From the NCBI RefSeq assembly GCF_009617995.1, contig NZ_CP044129.1:2232001-2296000 (forward strand): a stretch of 64,000 nt of DNA. The letters run 5' to 3'. Of the stretch, positions 1 to 8,378 are shown piece by piece. The number at the start of each line of letters is the position of its first letter. Position 1 is the first letter of the stretch. The DNA is from Halomicrobium sp. LC1Hm. GTDB lineage: Archaea; Halobacteriota; Halobacteria; Halobacteriales; Haloarculaceae. The notes under the pieces were generated by a model that saw nothing but the letters and a program-made list of their open reading frames with translations, did no database searches and was not told where the DNA came from. Position numbers and translations under genes: made by a program.

Positions 1-1399
1 TGGCTTCGAGGGTCACGTCGCTCATGGCGAGCGTGTCGCCCTCGGAGACGGCTGGAACGACGTTCTCGCTGGCAGAGGAGTAGGGATAGACGGCGTGGTA
101 TCCGGGTTCGAGCAGGCGCTTGCCGTTGGCCTTCAGCGAGTGGCCGGCGGCCTCGGCGACGACCCGGAGGTGGGCCCACTTCGCGGGTTCGGCGACCGTC
201 GCGAAGAAGCGCCGGACGACGAGCTCGTAGATCTCCCACTCGTCGTCGTCCAGCTCGCCCCGCGGGGGGAGTTCTCCGGTCGGGTGGATCGGCGGGTGGT
301 CGGTCGTCTCCTCGTCGCCCTCGGTTGGGGCGATCTCGTCCTGTTCGAGCAGCGACTCGGCGTCCTCGCCGAAGGCCCGACTGCCGACGAACTCGTCCAG
401 CAGTTCGTCCGGCTCCAGGTCCTCGGGGTAGACGGTGTTGTCCGTCCGGGGGTAGGTCATGTAGCCGGCGGTGTACAGCTCCTCGGCGAGGCTCATCGCC
501 CGCTGGGCCGAGTAGCCGAGCGACCCCGCGGCGGAGATGAAGGCGGTGGTGTTGAACGGCTCCGGGGGCGCGTCGGTGCGGGTCCGCTTGCGGACGGACG
601 TGACCGTCGCGGCGTCGAGTGCGGCCAGATCCTCGTAGACGGAGTCGGCGGTCGCCTCGTCCCAGACGCGCTCGGCCTCGCTGCCGTCGTCGTCGTAGAA
701 GTACTGGGCCTCGAAGGCGGCGTCGTCGCCCTGGAGATCGCCGAAGATCTCCCAGTAGTCTTCCGGATCGAACGCCTGGATCTCGCGCTCGCGGTCGACG
801 ATCAGCTTCAGGGTCGGGGACTGGACGCGGCCCACCGAGATGAAGTCGTCGCCGAGCTGTCGGGCCGACAGCGAGAGGAATCGGGTCAGCGCCGCGCCCC
901 ACACGAGGTCGATCACCTGTCGGGCCTCACCGGCGGCGGCGAGGTCGAAGTCGATCTCGTCGGGGTTGGCGAAGGCCTCCCGGACCTCGCGGTCGGTGAT
1001 CGAGGAGAACCGCACGCGGTCGACGGGCACGTCGGTCTCCTCGCGGATCAGTTCGTACGCCTCCTTGCCGATCAGCTCCCCCTCGCGGTCGTAGTCCGTC
1101 GCGATCGTCGCCTCGTCGGCCCGGCGGGCCAGCTTGCGCAGGGTCGCGACGATGTTCTCCTGGGTCGCGGACTTGACCACGTCCGCCTCGACCAGCTCCG
1201 CCGGCTCGACGTCGCGCCAGTCGGCGTACTCCGGCGGGAAATCCACGCCGACGACGTGGCCCGACAGTCCCATGCAGCGTTTGGTCCCCCAGCGGTAGAC
1301 GTTGACGCCGTTCTCCCGCTCGGCGGTCGCAGCGCCGTCGCTGAGGATCTCTGCGATGCGGCGGGCGGCGTTCTCCTTTTCGGTGATGATCAGTTCCAC
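1..1399 (-). CDS. topA: DNA topoisomerase I (type IA), 3' part missing
   Basis: This is the N-terminal ~466 codons of a type IA topoisomerase, which relaxes negative supercoils by cutting one strand through a tyrosine link; the rest lies beyond the left edge. The protein opens with a Toprim domain (MELIITEKEN start, acidic TDYDREGELIG near residue 100). The active-site motif GYMTYPRTD follows, with the catalytic Tyr at about residue 316. GTG at 1399 is chosen because the family N-terminus begins there; the ATG at 1406 is in another frame. A TTTAGA-like TATA element sits near 1451-1457 on the coding strand, so a leader of roughly 25-30 nt is likely. Confidence 0.95.
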   Translation of the reverse strand, partial: MELIITEKENAARRIAEILSDGAATAERENGVNVYRWGTKRCMGLSGHVVGVDFPPEYADWRDVEPAELVEADVVKSATQENIVATLRKLARRADEATIATDYDREGELIGKEAYELIREETDVPVDRVRFSSITDREVREAFANPDEIDFDLAAAGEARQVIDLVWGAALTRFLSLSARQLGDDFISVGRVQSPTLKLIVDREREIQAFDPEDYWEIFGDLQGDDAAFEAQYFYDDDGSEAERVWDEATADSVYEDLAALDAATVTSVRKRTRTDAPPEPFNTTAFISAAGSLGYSAQRAMSLAEELYTAGYMTYPRTDNTVYPEDLEPDELLDEFVGSRAFGEDAESLLEQDEIAPTEGDEETTDHPPIHPTGELPPRGELDDDEWEIYELVVRRFFATVAEPAKWAHLRVVAEAAGHSLKANGKRLLEPGYHAVYPYSSASENVVPAVSEGDTLAMSDVTLEA

Positions 1400-1602
1400 G
1401 CGTCATCACCAGACCCTTCGATCATATCTCCGGGTACGGCCGACTGTGTTCTAAAGGCTTTCGCCAGAACCGGGAGATAGCGCGTGTGTGCGTACGGTTG
1501 CGGGCACGTGGGCGTCCCTGTGCGTCGAGCGCGCGCCCGGACGCGAGTCTGCCCTCGAACGGAGCCGATCCGCGGACCGGCCTCGCCGCTTGCAGGCCGG
1601 TG

Positions 1603-2973
1603 CTACAGATACTCGAAGTCGGCGTCCCCGGTCTCGAAGCCCACGCGGTCGTGAGCCCAGTCGAAGGGCACGTCGTCGCGTCGGTCGTCGAGGAAGTCGA
1701 CGATCTGTTCGGCGGGGTTCTCGCCGTAGATGGTCTCGCCGGACTGGATCCGCTCGCGCACGGCGTCGGTCTCGACGACGTACTCGACCATCTCGGTCAT
1801 GGACTCGCCCGAGACCGGCGGGACGAGGAGGTTCGTCTCCGCGTCGAAGACCGTCTCGGGCCGGTCCGTGTTGAAGCGGGCGGTGAGACAGATCGTCTCG
1901 TCGATGACGTTGAGCTCTTCTTGCATGCTCCCGGAGTCGGTCAGCTCGGCCAGACACTGGCCCGACTGGAGGAACTCGTAGACGTGAGCGTGTTTCTTCC
2001 AGAGCCCGGTAAAGAGGAAGTTCTCGCGTTCCGCTTCGAGGTCCAGCAGGCGCTCGCGGTAGCCGTACGCTTCGAGGGCCTTCCTGGTCGCGGTGAGTTC
2101 GAGGAAGTTGACGTTGTAGCCGTCCTCGACGAGGCCGATCACGGCCTCGACGATGGCGCTGAACCGCTCGGGCAGGAGGTTCGCCCGGCGGTGGATGTCC
2201 ACCCGGATCCAGTCGTCGCGCTCTTCCAGGACGGGGTAGATGTCGAAGATGCTCTCTTCGAGGTCGGCGTCGGTCTTCTGTGCGATGGCGTCGACGACGG
2301 AGTTGCCGACGACGGGGATCCGCTCGCGCCCGTCGACCTCGGCGGGGTAGCCCTCGTTTTCGAGGTGGTCGCGGTTCAGCTCGACCGGTGCGAAGTGGTA
2401 GTGTGAGGCCGCCGAGCCGACGAAGGTGTCGTACTGCTCGGGGAAGGGTTCGGCGCGGTTGAGCGACCACTCGCCCTCCCACTGGGCCTCGACCGCTTCG
2501 GCGGGGTCGGCCTCGAAGTCGAAGTCCGGCGACATGCCGCGCAGCCCGGCCTCGTTGTGGGCGACCGCCTGGTTGGTGGCGAACTGCCAAGCCTGGGGGA
2601 CGATGCCGGCGGCGTGGGTGTCGCCGTGGACCAGCGGCAGCACGGTCGTGTCTTCCCACTGTTCGAGTCGGTCGGCCAGTTCGCTGATACGCTCGTGGAC
2701 CTGTGCGGTCTTCTCCGAGAGCCCGCCGCGGATGCCCAGATCGACCGCGATCCGGTCTTCGAGGTCGTACTCCGCGAGCCCATGGCCGAGCACGTCGTCG
2801 TAGTGCTGGCCGGTGTGGAGGACGAAACAGGGCAGGCCCCGCTCGCGGGCGGCGTCGACGACCGGTGCCTGCTTGTAGAAGTCTGGCTTCGTCGCCGTGA
2901 CGACCGCGAGGACGAACTCCCCGCGGTCCATCTGGCGGGCGAGCCGATCCTCGTAGACTGTCATCTCACTCAT
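1603..2973 (-). CDS. UDP-N-acetylglucosamine 2-epimerase-like protein (WecB family)
   Basis: The fold is the GT-B type of non-hydrolysing UDP-GlcNAc 2-epimerases, which interconvert UDP-GlcNAc and UDP-ManNAc for surface glycans. Visible family motifs are VTATKPDFYKQAPV and HTGQHYDD near the N-terminus, VHGDTHAAG, HNEAGLRG (usually HVEAGLR), VDIHRRANL (usually HRREN) and LTDSGSMQEE. At 456 aa it is longer than the usual ~370-390 aa, with an acidic insertion after HNEAGLRG and an extended C-terminus ending FEYL. No other sugar genes are adjacent, so the pathway is not shown. The altered HxEAGLR and HRREN motifs mean substrate specificity is uncertain. Confidence 0.85.
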   Translation of the reverse strand: MSEMTVYEDRLARQMDRGEFVLAVVTATKPDFYKQAPVVDAARERGLPCFVLHTGQHYDDVLGHGLAEYDLEDRIAVDLGIRGGLSEKTAQVHERISELADRLEQWEDTTVLPLVHGDTHAAGIVPQAWQFATNQAVAHNEAGLRGMSPDFDFEADPAEAVEAQWEGEWSLNRAEPFPEQYDTFVGSAASHYHFAPVELNRDHLENEGYPAEVDGRERIPVVGNSVVDAIAQKTDADLEESIFDIYPVLEERDDWIRVDIHRRANLLPERFSAIVEAVIGLVEDGYNVNFLELTATRKALEAYGYRERLLDLEAERENFLFTGLWKKHAHVYEFLQSGQCLAELTDSGSMQEELNVIDETICLTARFNTDRPETVFDAETNLLVPPVSGESMTEMVEYVVETDAVRERIQSGETIYGENPAEQIVDFLDDRRDDVPFDWAHDRVGFETGDADFEYL

Positions 2974-3067
2974 TGGTTCCCGGTTCAGTGGGAGCCGTGG
3001 TGTAGGCTTCGGTCTCGGCTGGAGTTCGCTTCGACGGACTCATTTCGGGCGAGTGGCAACGTCGACT

Positions 3068-3607
3068 ATGGACCGCTCGGTCAAGATCGCCCGCGCCGTC
3101 GCCGCCGGGCTCGTGTTCGTCACTGCCGCCTACCACCTCTGGTGGGGGTTCCCGCGAATGCTCGTCTATCTCCAGGGACTCGGCTCGCTCGCGAGCCGTG
3201 GCCTGATTCCCGATCCGCGCCCGTTCCTCTTCGTCGCCTTCGCGCTCGTGTTGCTGGCCGGCCCCTACCTCGTGACCCGCGAGTACCTCACCGTCCGCCG
3301 GGGCTATCTCGCCGGGGCCGGGCTGATGGTGCTTTCCTTCCTCGCCTGGGTCGCCTGGCACCAGACCGGCCACGGTGCCTTCCTCACCGGCTTGCCGGCA
3401 CCCGAGACCGGTGGCCACACCCACGGCGGCGTCCTCTACACGATCTACGATCACTACGTCACGACGCCGATCGAGGGCGTCATCAAGAGCGTCGAACTGC
3501 TCGCTGCCGGCCTGTTCACCTGGCTCCTCCGGCGCGATCCCGCAGCGAGCGAATCGACCGTCGACGACGACGCGCCGGTCGGCGGCGACCGCGCGACGCG
3601 CGAGTGA
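3068..3607 (+). CDS. Small polytopic membrane protein, function unknown
   Basis: The product has 179 aa and about four hydrophobic helices by eye (around residues 8-25, 50-70, 80-100 and 140-160), with His-rich loops containing HQTGHGAF and GGHTHGG and an acidic, charged C-terminal tail. I do not recognise a family. ATG at 3068 is preferred over an in-frame GTG at 3053 because the hydrophobic segment begins shortly after it. It is divergent from the epimerase (start 2973) and convergent with folA, whose stop lies 8 nt past its own. The His-rich loops could bind a metal or haem, but nothing else supports this. Confidence 0.75.
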   Translation: MDRSVKIARAVAAGLVFVTAAYHLWWGFPRMLVYLQGLGSLASRGLIPDPRPFLFVAFALVLLAGPYLVTREYLTVRRGYLAGAGLMVLSFLAWVAWHQTGHGAFLTGLPAPETGGHTHGGVLYTIYDHYVTTPIEGVIKSVELLAAGLFTWLLRRDPAASESTVDDDAPVGGDRATRE

Positions 3608-3614
3608 ACGCTCG

Positions 3615-4121
3615 CTACTCCCGGCGGACGTACTCGACGAACGAGAGGGAGTCCCGGTCGTCGCGGCTCGTCTCGGTCCAGCGCTCCCACTCGATCTCTG
3701 GGAAATACGTGTCCCCGTCGTACGTCTCGTGGACTTCCGTGAGGACGAGCCGGTCCGCCCGCTCGCGGAACTGCTCGTAGACGGTCGCGCCGCCGACGAC
3801 GTAGGCCACGTCGCTGCCGGTCTCGCGGGCCGCGTCGATCGCCGCCGTGATCGATCCCACCCCGACGGCCCCCTCGGGGAACGCACGCCGCTGGCTCGTC
3901 AGGACGACGTTCGTCCGGCCGGGCAGTGGCTCGCCGAGGTCGGCGACGATCCCCTCGAAGGTCCGTCGCCCCATCACGACCGGGTGGCCCATCGTCGTCT
4001 CTTTGAAGTGTTTCAGGTCGGCGGGGTAGTGCCAGGGCAACTCGCCGTCGTTCCCGATGACGCCGTTCTCGGCGACGGCGGCCACGAGCACGATCTCGAT
4101 GTCGGCTCTCTCGCCCGGCAT
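3615..4121 (-). CDS. folA: Dihydrofolate reductase
   Basis: Dihydrofolate reductase regenerates tetrahydrofolate from the dihydrofolate made by thymidylate synthase. The 168-aa product has the family signatures: VLVAAVAENGVIGNDGELPWH near the N-terminus, VVMGRRTFEGI (NADPH binding), a TNVVLTSQ strand and YVVGGATVYEQF in the second half, close to standard DHFR length. The ATG at 4121 shares one base with the stop of thyA (TGATG), so the two genes are one transcript and probably translationally coupled. This pairing matches function, since ThyA produces DHF and FolA recycles it. Confidence 0.96.
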   Translation of the reverse strand: MPGERADIEIVLVAAVAENGVIGNDGELPWHYPADLKHFKETTMGHPVVMGRRTFEGIVADLGEPLPGRTNVVLTSQRRAFPEGAVGVGSITAAIDAARETGSDVAYVVGGATVYEQFRERADRLVLTEVHETYDGDTYFPEIEWERWTETSRDDRDSLSFVEYVRRE

Positions 4122-5125
4122 CACTCGGCCACCGAGAAGGAGATCCCCGGCGCGGGGTCGTAGTCGCGCAGTTCGAAGTCGTCGTAGGTCAGGTCGTCGA
4201 GGGGCTCGTCGGCGATCTCCATGGCCGGGCGCGCACGGGGCTCGCGAGCGCACTGTTCGAGCAGGCCGGGCACGTGGTCGTACCCCTCCTGTCCGTCGTC
4301 CTCGGCCGGCGCGGTCGATTCGAGCCACTCCCGAACCGCGCGGTAGTCCTCGTCGGCCTCGACGGCCCGGAGTCGCTCTTGCAGCGCGTCGAGGTGCTCG
4401 CCGTACCACTCGCCGCGGGCACCGCTGCCACAGTAGACGTGGGCGTCGACGATCGTGTGACCGAACGAGCCCAGTTCGAAGTCGGTCCGCTGGGCGACGG
4501 CCTGGGCCAGCAGCGAGTACGCGGCGACGTTGAAGGGGACCCCCAGCGCGATGTCGCCCGACCGCTGGGTCAGGTGGACGTTCAGGCGACCGCCCTGGAC
4601 GTTGAACACGAACGTGTAGTGACAGGGCGGCAGCGTCGAGACCGTCGCGTTCGCCGGGTGCCAGGCGTTGACGACGAGCCGGCGAGAGTGGGGGTTCGCT
4701 TCGAGCTGGTCCATCACGTACGCGAGCTGGTCGAACGTCCCGTCGTCGTTGACCCAGCGGTGGGCGTCGTCGGGCCAGCTCTCGCCGGGGAGCTGCGCGT
4801 CGTCGTCCGGGACCGGGTAGCGCCGCCAGAACCGACCGTAGGCGGTGTCGAGGTGCCCCGCCTCGTCGGCCCAGGCGTCCCAGATACCGGTCTCCTCTCG
4901 TAGCTCTCGGATGTGTTCTTCGCCCGAGAGGTACCACAGCAGCTCGTGGATCAGCGAGTTCCACCGAAAGCCCGAGAGGTCCTTGGTCGTCAGGAGGGGG
5001 AACCCCTCGGCGAGATCGACTTCGTAGTGCTGGCTGAACGACGCGATCGTGTCGACGCCCGTTCGGTTGGGCTTGTACGTGCCCTCCCGGAGCGTCGCAT
5101 CGACGAGATCGAGATACTGTTGCAT
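4121..5125 (-). CDS. thyA: Thymidylate synthase (ThyA type)
   Basis: ThyA converts dUMP to dTMP using methylene-tetrahydrofolate. The 334-aa protein shows RTGVDTIASF near the N-terminus, the catalytic-Cys region LPPCHYTFVFNV, then QRSGDIALGVPFN and the DAHVYCG nucleotide-binding segment. It carries an extra acidic stretch (AVEADEDYRAV to EDDGQEGYDHVP) compared with bacterial ThyA, typical of halophilic proteins. The start is ATG at 5125 (MQQYLDLVDATL); the frame extends further upstream but without family resemblance. It is first in a two-gene unit with folA. Confidence 0.96.
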   Translation of the reverse strand: MQQYLDLVDATLREGTYKPNRTGVDTIASFSQHYEVDLAEGFPLLTTKDLSGFRWNSLIHELLWYLSGEEHIRELREETGIWDAWADEAGHLDTAYGRFWRRYPVPDDDAQLPGESWPDDAHRWVNDDGTFDQLAYVMDQLEANPHSRRLVVNAWHPANATVSTLPPCHYTFVFNVQGGRLNVHLTQRSGDIALGVPFNVAAYSLLAQAVAQRTDFELGSFGHTIVDAHVYCGSGARGEWYGEHLDALQERLRAVEADEDYRAVREWLESTAPAEDDGQEGYDHVPGLLEQCAREPRARPAMEIADEPLDDLTYDDFELRDYDPAPGISFSVAE

Positions 5126-5229
5126 AGTGGTTGTTGTGTTCCTGTGGGGCTGCCTCTTAGTCTCTCTGGCGACACAGTCGTTCGAGTGTCCTCGAACCGA
5201 CATCGGGGACACTGTCGGGGACGAGCAAA

Positions 5230-5421
5230 CTACGCTTCCAGCTCTTCCCGCAACAGCTGGTTCACGACCACCTTTTTCCACGTCGGGTCGCTCGCTGCGC
5301 TCGCGACCGCTCGTGCAAAAACGTGGGCGAAAAAGCGGCCGCTCGCACCGCTCACGGGTCGTACCTCCCCGTTCGCATTCGAGGCCCGCCTTCGGCGCGC
5401 CTCGCAGCTCGCGGCCGTCAT
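5230..5421 (-). CDS. Short ORF overlapping the gatB stop, ending in a copy of the GatB C-terminus
   Basis: A 63-codon frame starts with an ATG that overlaps the gatB stop (ATGA at 5418-5421). It reads through a basic, Ala/Arg-rich stretch and RFFAHVFARAV, and ends with NQLLREELEA. The last ten residues repeat the end of GatB (NQLLREELAE) with synonymous differences, so the gatB 3' end is present twice with about 155 nt between the copies. The intervening DNA contains a hairpin (5286-5308) and a sequence also found at 59717-59775. Whether it is translated is unknown. It is more likely a repeat inserted at the gatB end than an ordinary gene. Confidence 0.35.
   Translation of the reverse strand: MTAASCEARRRRASNANGEVRPVSGASGRFFAHVFARAVASAASDPTWKKVVVNQLLREELEA
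5267..5327 (-). repeat. Dispersed element, copy 1 (gatB-distal)
   Basis: On the minus strand this begins CCCACGTTTTTGC and ends AAAAAGGTGGT, with a GC-rich stem-loop between (arms GGTCGC and GCGACC at 5286-5308). The same two end blocks and a central stem-loop occur in a similarly sized segment at 59717-59775. Both copies lie at the 3' end of a gene and both have the same coding-like frame (HVFARAV). The stems differ in sequence but keep pairing. Confidence 0.6.
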
Positions 5422-6932
5422 TCTGCCAGTTCCTCCCGCAGCAACTGGTTCACGTCGCCCGGATCGGCGCTGCCGCCGGTCTTGCCCATGACCTGGCCGA
5501 CGAGGAAGTTGATCGCGCCGTCGTCGCCGTCCTCGTAGTCGTCGACGGCCTCGGGGTTCTCTTCGATGGCGGCCGCGACGGCCTGCTGGACCTCGTCGCC
5601 GCTGGTCTTGCCCAGCCCCTCGCGGTCGACGATCTCGTCTGGGGCGTCGCCCTCGTCGAGCATCGTCCGGAGGACGGTCTCCTTGGCGTTCTTGGCCGTG
5701 ATCTCGTCGTCGGCGACGAGTTCGACGAGGCGTTCGATCTCCTCGAAGCGGTCGTCGACGTCCGTGATCGCCATGTCGCGGTAGTTCAGTTCGCCAAGCA
5801 GTTCGTCTGCGACCCACGTCGCCGCCAGATCGGCGTCGAAGCGATCGGCGACGGCCTCGAAGAAGTCGGCGACCTGTTTCGTCGAGGTCAGCTTCGAGGC
5901 GGCCTCTTCGCTGAGGTCGTACTCCGAGACGAAGCGGTCCCGGCGGGCGTCGGGCAGCTCCGGAATGTCGATCTCCTCTTTCCAGTGGCTGACCCGGAGC
6001 GGCGGGAGATCGGCCTCGCGGAAGTAGCGGTAGTCTTTCTCCTCTTCCTTCGAGCGCATCCCGACGGTGTTGCCGTGGGTCTCGTTGAAGTGGCGGGTCT
6101 CCTGGGCGACCTCCCGGCCCGACTGGACGAGCTTCTTCTGGCGCGAGGCCTCGAAGGCCAGCGCCGTCTCCGCGCCCTTGTGACTGGAGATGTTCTTGAC
6201 CTCGGTGCGGTTGGCGTCGTCCAGCACGTCGTCGTCGATGCTCCCGTCGTCGTTCACCTCCTCGGCGTCGACCAGCGAGAGGTTCGCGTCGATGCGCAGG
6301 CTGCCGTCGCGGGTGGCGTCGAACACGCCCAGGTATTCGAGGACCTCCTCCAGCTTTTCGAGGAAGGCCCGCACCTCGCCGGGATCGCGGAAGTCCGGCC
6401 GGGTGACGATCTCCATGAGCGGCGTGCCCGCGCGGTTGTAGTCGATCAGGGTGTAGTCCGCGCGGTCGATCCCGGTCGTCCGCGAGTCCAGCGGCCCGGT
6501 GCCCTCGCGGACGTGCTTGATCGATCCGGGGTCCTCTTCGAGGTGGGCCCGGCGGATGCCGACGGTGCGACTGTCGCCCTCGTGGGAGAACTCCAGCTCG
6601 CCGTCCTGACAGATCGGCGAGTCGTACTGGGTGATCTGGAAGTTCTTCGGCAGGTCGGGGTAGTAGTAGTTCTTCCGGTGGAACGTCGTCTCTTCGGGAA
6701 TCGAAGCGTCGATGGCCTTGCCGATCTTGACGGCAGATTCGACGGCCGCCTCGTTGAGCACCGGGAGCGCGCCGGGGAGCCCGAGACAGACGGGGCAGGT
6801 GTTGGTGTTTGGCTCCTCGCCGCCGTCGGTCGAACAGCCACAGAAGATCTTCGTCTCGGTCTCGAGCTGGACGTGCACCTCGAGCCCGATGACGGTCGCG
6901 AGCTCGCGCGATTCGGCAGCTTGCGCAGTCAT
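5418..6932 (-). CDS. gatB: Asp-tRNA(Asn)/Glu-tRNA(Gln) amidotransferase subunit B
   Basis: GatB is the kinase and tRNA-binding subunit of the GatCAB amidotransferase that converts misacylated Glu-tRNA(Gln) or Asp-tRNA(Asn). The 504-aa product has the typical start VIGLEVHVQLET, the Cys motifs CGCS and NTNTCPVCLGLPG, FHRKNYYYPDLPKNFQITQYD and the GTPLMEIVTRPD segment. The C-terminal helical and YqeY-like tail ends VNQLLREELAE. gatA and gatC are not in the window. ATG at 6932 (MTAQAAESRELATVIGLEVH) fits the family. The tail is duplicated just downstream. Confidence 0.97.
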   Translation of the reverse strand: MTAQAAESRELATVIGLEVHVQLETETKIFCGCSTDGGEEPNTNTCPVCLGLPGALPVLNEAAVESAVKIGKAIDASIPEETTFHRKNYYYPDLPKNFQITQYDSPICQDGELEFSHEGDSRTVGIRRAHLEEDPGSIKHVREGTGPLDSRTTGIDRADYTLIDYNRAGTPLMEIVTRPDFRDPGEVRAFLEKLEEVLEYLGVFDATRDGSLRIDANLSLVDAEEVNDDGSIDDDVLDDANRTEVKNISSHKGAETALAFEASRQKKLVQSGREVAQETRHFNETHGNTVGMRSKEEEKDYRYFREADLPPLRVSHWKEEIDIPELPDARRDRFVSEYDLSEEAASKLTSTKQVADFFEAVADRFDADLAATWVADELLGELNYRDMAITDVDDRFEEIERLVELVADDEITAKNAKETVLRTMLDEGDAPDEIVDREGLGKTSGDEVQQAVAAAIEENPEAVDDYEDGDDGAINFLVGQVMGKTGGSADPGDVNQLLREELAE

Positions 6933-7093
6933 TACCCGCGGTTCGGTGGCGCGCGGCTAAAGGCTAACGACCTCCGAGACGGTCCCCTCGCTGACGGCCC
7001 CAAACGCTATGTCGATTCCCGACCGGGAGGGAAGTGGCCGTTCGTCGGCGACCACTCCGGGTGGCAAGCGCCGCCGCGATACACCAGGGAACC

Positions 7094-7972
7094 ATGGACA
7101 GCACGTCTCGGGACGACGGGGCGCGGGCGGACAGCCAGCGCCGTGGCCGGCGCTCGGCTCCGAAGTCGGCTGCCGGCCGCCCACGTCACCGACGGACCAG
7201 AATCGGGCTGTCGGTCGTCGCGCTGGCGGTCGCGGCGACCGGCGTCGCGGGCGGCGTCGATCCGGCGCTGGCGGCCCAGCGCGGGGGCGACTCGACCGCG
7301 CTGCTGGATTATTTCACGTTCATCCCTCAGGCGCTCTTGCTGTTGATCGCCGTCGGTCTCCGTCGCTACGTGCTCGCCGACGCGGACGTACCGTGGTGGC
7401 TCGACGGGGCCGCGCTTCGAGGGCGAGCGAGCGCGCTGATCCCACAGCCCGACTGGCGCGTCAGCGACGCCGTCTCCGGTTCGACAGCGAGCGACGACGA
7501 GGAAAGCGCTCACCACCGTGCAGGATCGAGCGACGACACCGACGAGCGCGCAGACGGCGACGCCAGCCCCTCGACCGGGAGCAAATTAGCGCAGAGTGAC
7601 GACACCCAGCAGTCGTCTGAGACGCCCTCGCAGACACCGCGCCGCCAGAGCGCCACCGTACCGAATCAGCTCGTGCTGGGCTACGGGAATCAGCGCGTCG
7701 TCGTCGGCGACGGGGACACCGTCGACGAGAAGCTCCGGGCGATGCTGCGCGGGGCCGACGAGGCCGAGCACGCGAAGTGGATCGACGACGGTCAGCTCCG
7801 GTTCCGCCGGGACGAACACGGCTTCACGCTGATCGTCGGCGGTGACGGACTGACCCGGTGCAACGGCGAGCGACTCCGGCCGGGCGAGCGAACCCGGATC
7901 GGTCCCGGCGACGAGATCGACCTCTCCGGAGTCATGACGCTCTCTGTCGAGGTCCCGCGGCGGCCCGACTGA
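7094..7972 (+). CDS. Membrane-anchored FHA-domain protein
   Basis: The 292-aa product has a basic Ser/Arg-rich N-terminus, hydrophobic segments near residues 35-55 and 75-95 (LSVVALAVAATGVAGGV and IPQALLLLIAVGL), a low-complexity Ser/Asp/Thr linker and a C-terminal FHA-like domain from about residue 195. This C-terminal region closely resembles that of the zinc-ribbon protein at 50486-51655: both have GNQRVVVGD or GQSVVVGD, a xLNG/CNGxRL loop and IGPGDE followed by an LSV/LDVE strand. FHA domains bind phosphothreonine, so it may report on the kinase of the 52.8-54.1 kb cluster. ATG at 7094 is chosen over an in-frame GTG upstream. It precedes the smc block. Confidence 0.75.
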   Translation: MDSTSRDDGARADSQRRGRRSAPKSAAGRPRHRRTRIGLSVVALAVAATGVAGGVDPALAAQRGGDSTALLDYFTFIPQALLLLIAVGLRRYVLADADVPWWLDGAALRGRASALIPQPDWRVSDAVSGSTASDDEESAHHRAGSSDDTDERADGDASPSTGSKLAQSDDTQQSSETPSQTPRRQSATVPNQLVLGYGNQRVVVGDGDTVDEKLRAMLRGADEAEHAKWIDDGQLRFRRDEHGFTLIVGGDGLTRCNGERLRPGERTRIGPGDEIDLSGVMTLSVEVPRRPD

Positions 7973-8011
7973 TCGGCGACCTGTCACGCTCGTTGTCAAT
8001 GTCTGACGTAG

Positions 8012-8018
8012 GTATAAG
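8012..8018 (+). promoter_or_regulatory. TATA box of the coiled-coil/smc unit
   Basis: GTATAAG is centred about 28 nt before the ATG at 8043, the spacing expected for a leaderless haloarchaeal transcript covering the small coiled-coil gene, smc and scpA. Confidence 0.6.
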
Positions 8019-8042
8019 TGGACAGACCGGCAGGTCCTGGGT

Positions 8043-8357
8043 ATGTGCGGCAACCGTGTCGAGGAACTCGAAGCGCGCGTCAAAGAACTGGAAGCCTCCG
8101 TCGAAGGACTCACCGACGAACTCGTCGAGTGCAAGGTCCGACTGCGGGAACTGGAGAGCGCGGTCGACGAGGACATCGGCCTCGCGCCGAAGGCAACCGA
8201 CGCCGACGAGCAGCCAGACGACGCCGCGCCGGAACCTGACACCGAAGCGACGAGTGAGACGACCGTAGCCGACAGTACTAAGCAAGCGGACGGTAAGGAC
8301 GAACACAACCGAGAGGAAAGCGAGGCCGAGTCTGACTCCGACATCATCGTCGCGTAA
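8043..8357 (+). CDS. Small acidic coiled-coil protein upstream of smc
   Basis: The product has 104 aa. Residues 4-45 form a heptad-like coiled coil (VEELEARVKELEASVEGL), followed by a long disordered acidic tail ending SDIIVA. A leucine-zipper-like helix with an acidic tail suggests an oligomerising accessory protein; no enzymatic motif is visible. It lies 21 nt before smc and probably shares its leaderless transcript, so a link with chromosome organisation is plausible but is inferred from position only. Confidence 0.75.
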   Translation: MCGNRVEELEARVKELEASVEGLTDELVECKVRLRELESAVDEDIGLAPKATDADEQPDDAAPEPDTEATSETTVADSTKQADGKDEHNREESEAESDSDIIVA

Positions 8358-8378
8358 GGCTGGGCCACGAGCGACCCC

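Noticed and set aside
95-1480. 461-codon plus-strand frame over topA
   Set aside because: The opposite strand encodes intact Toprim and active-site Tyr motifs; this frame is its shadow.
4122-4964. Upstream extension of the folA frame through thyA
   Set aside because: The extension is out-of-frame thyA sequence; DHFR homology starts at ATG 4121.
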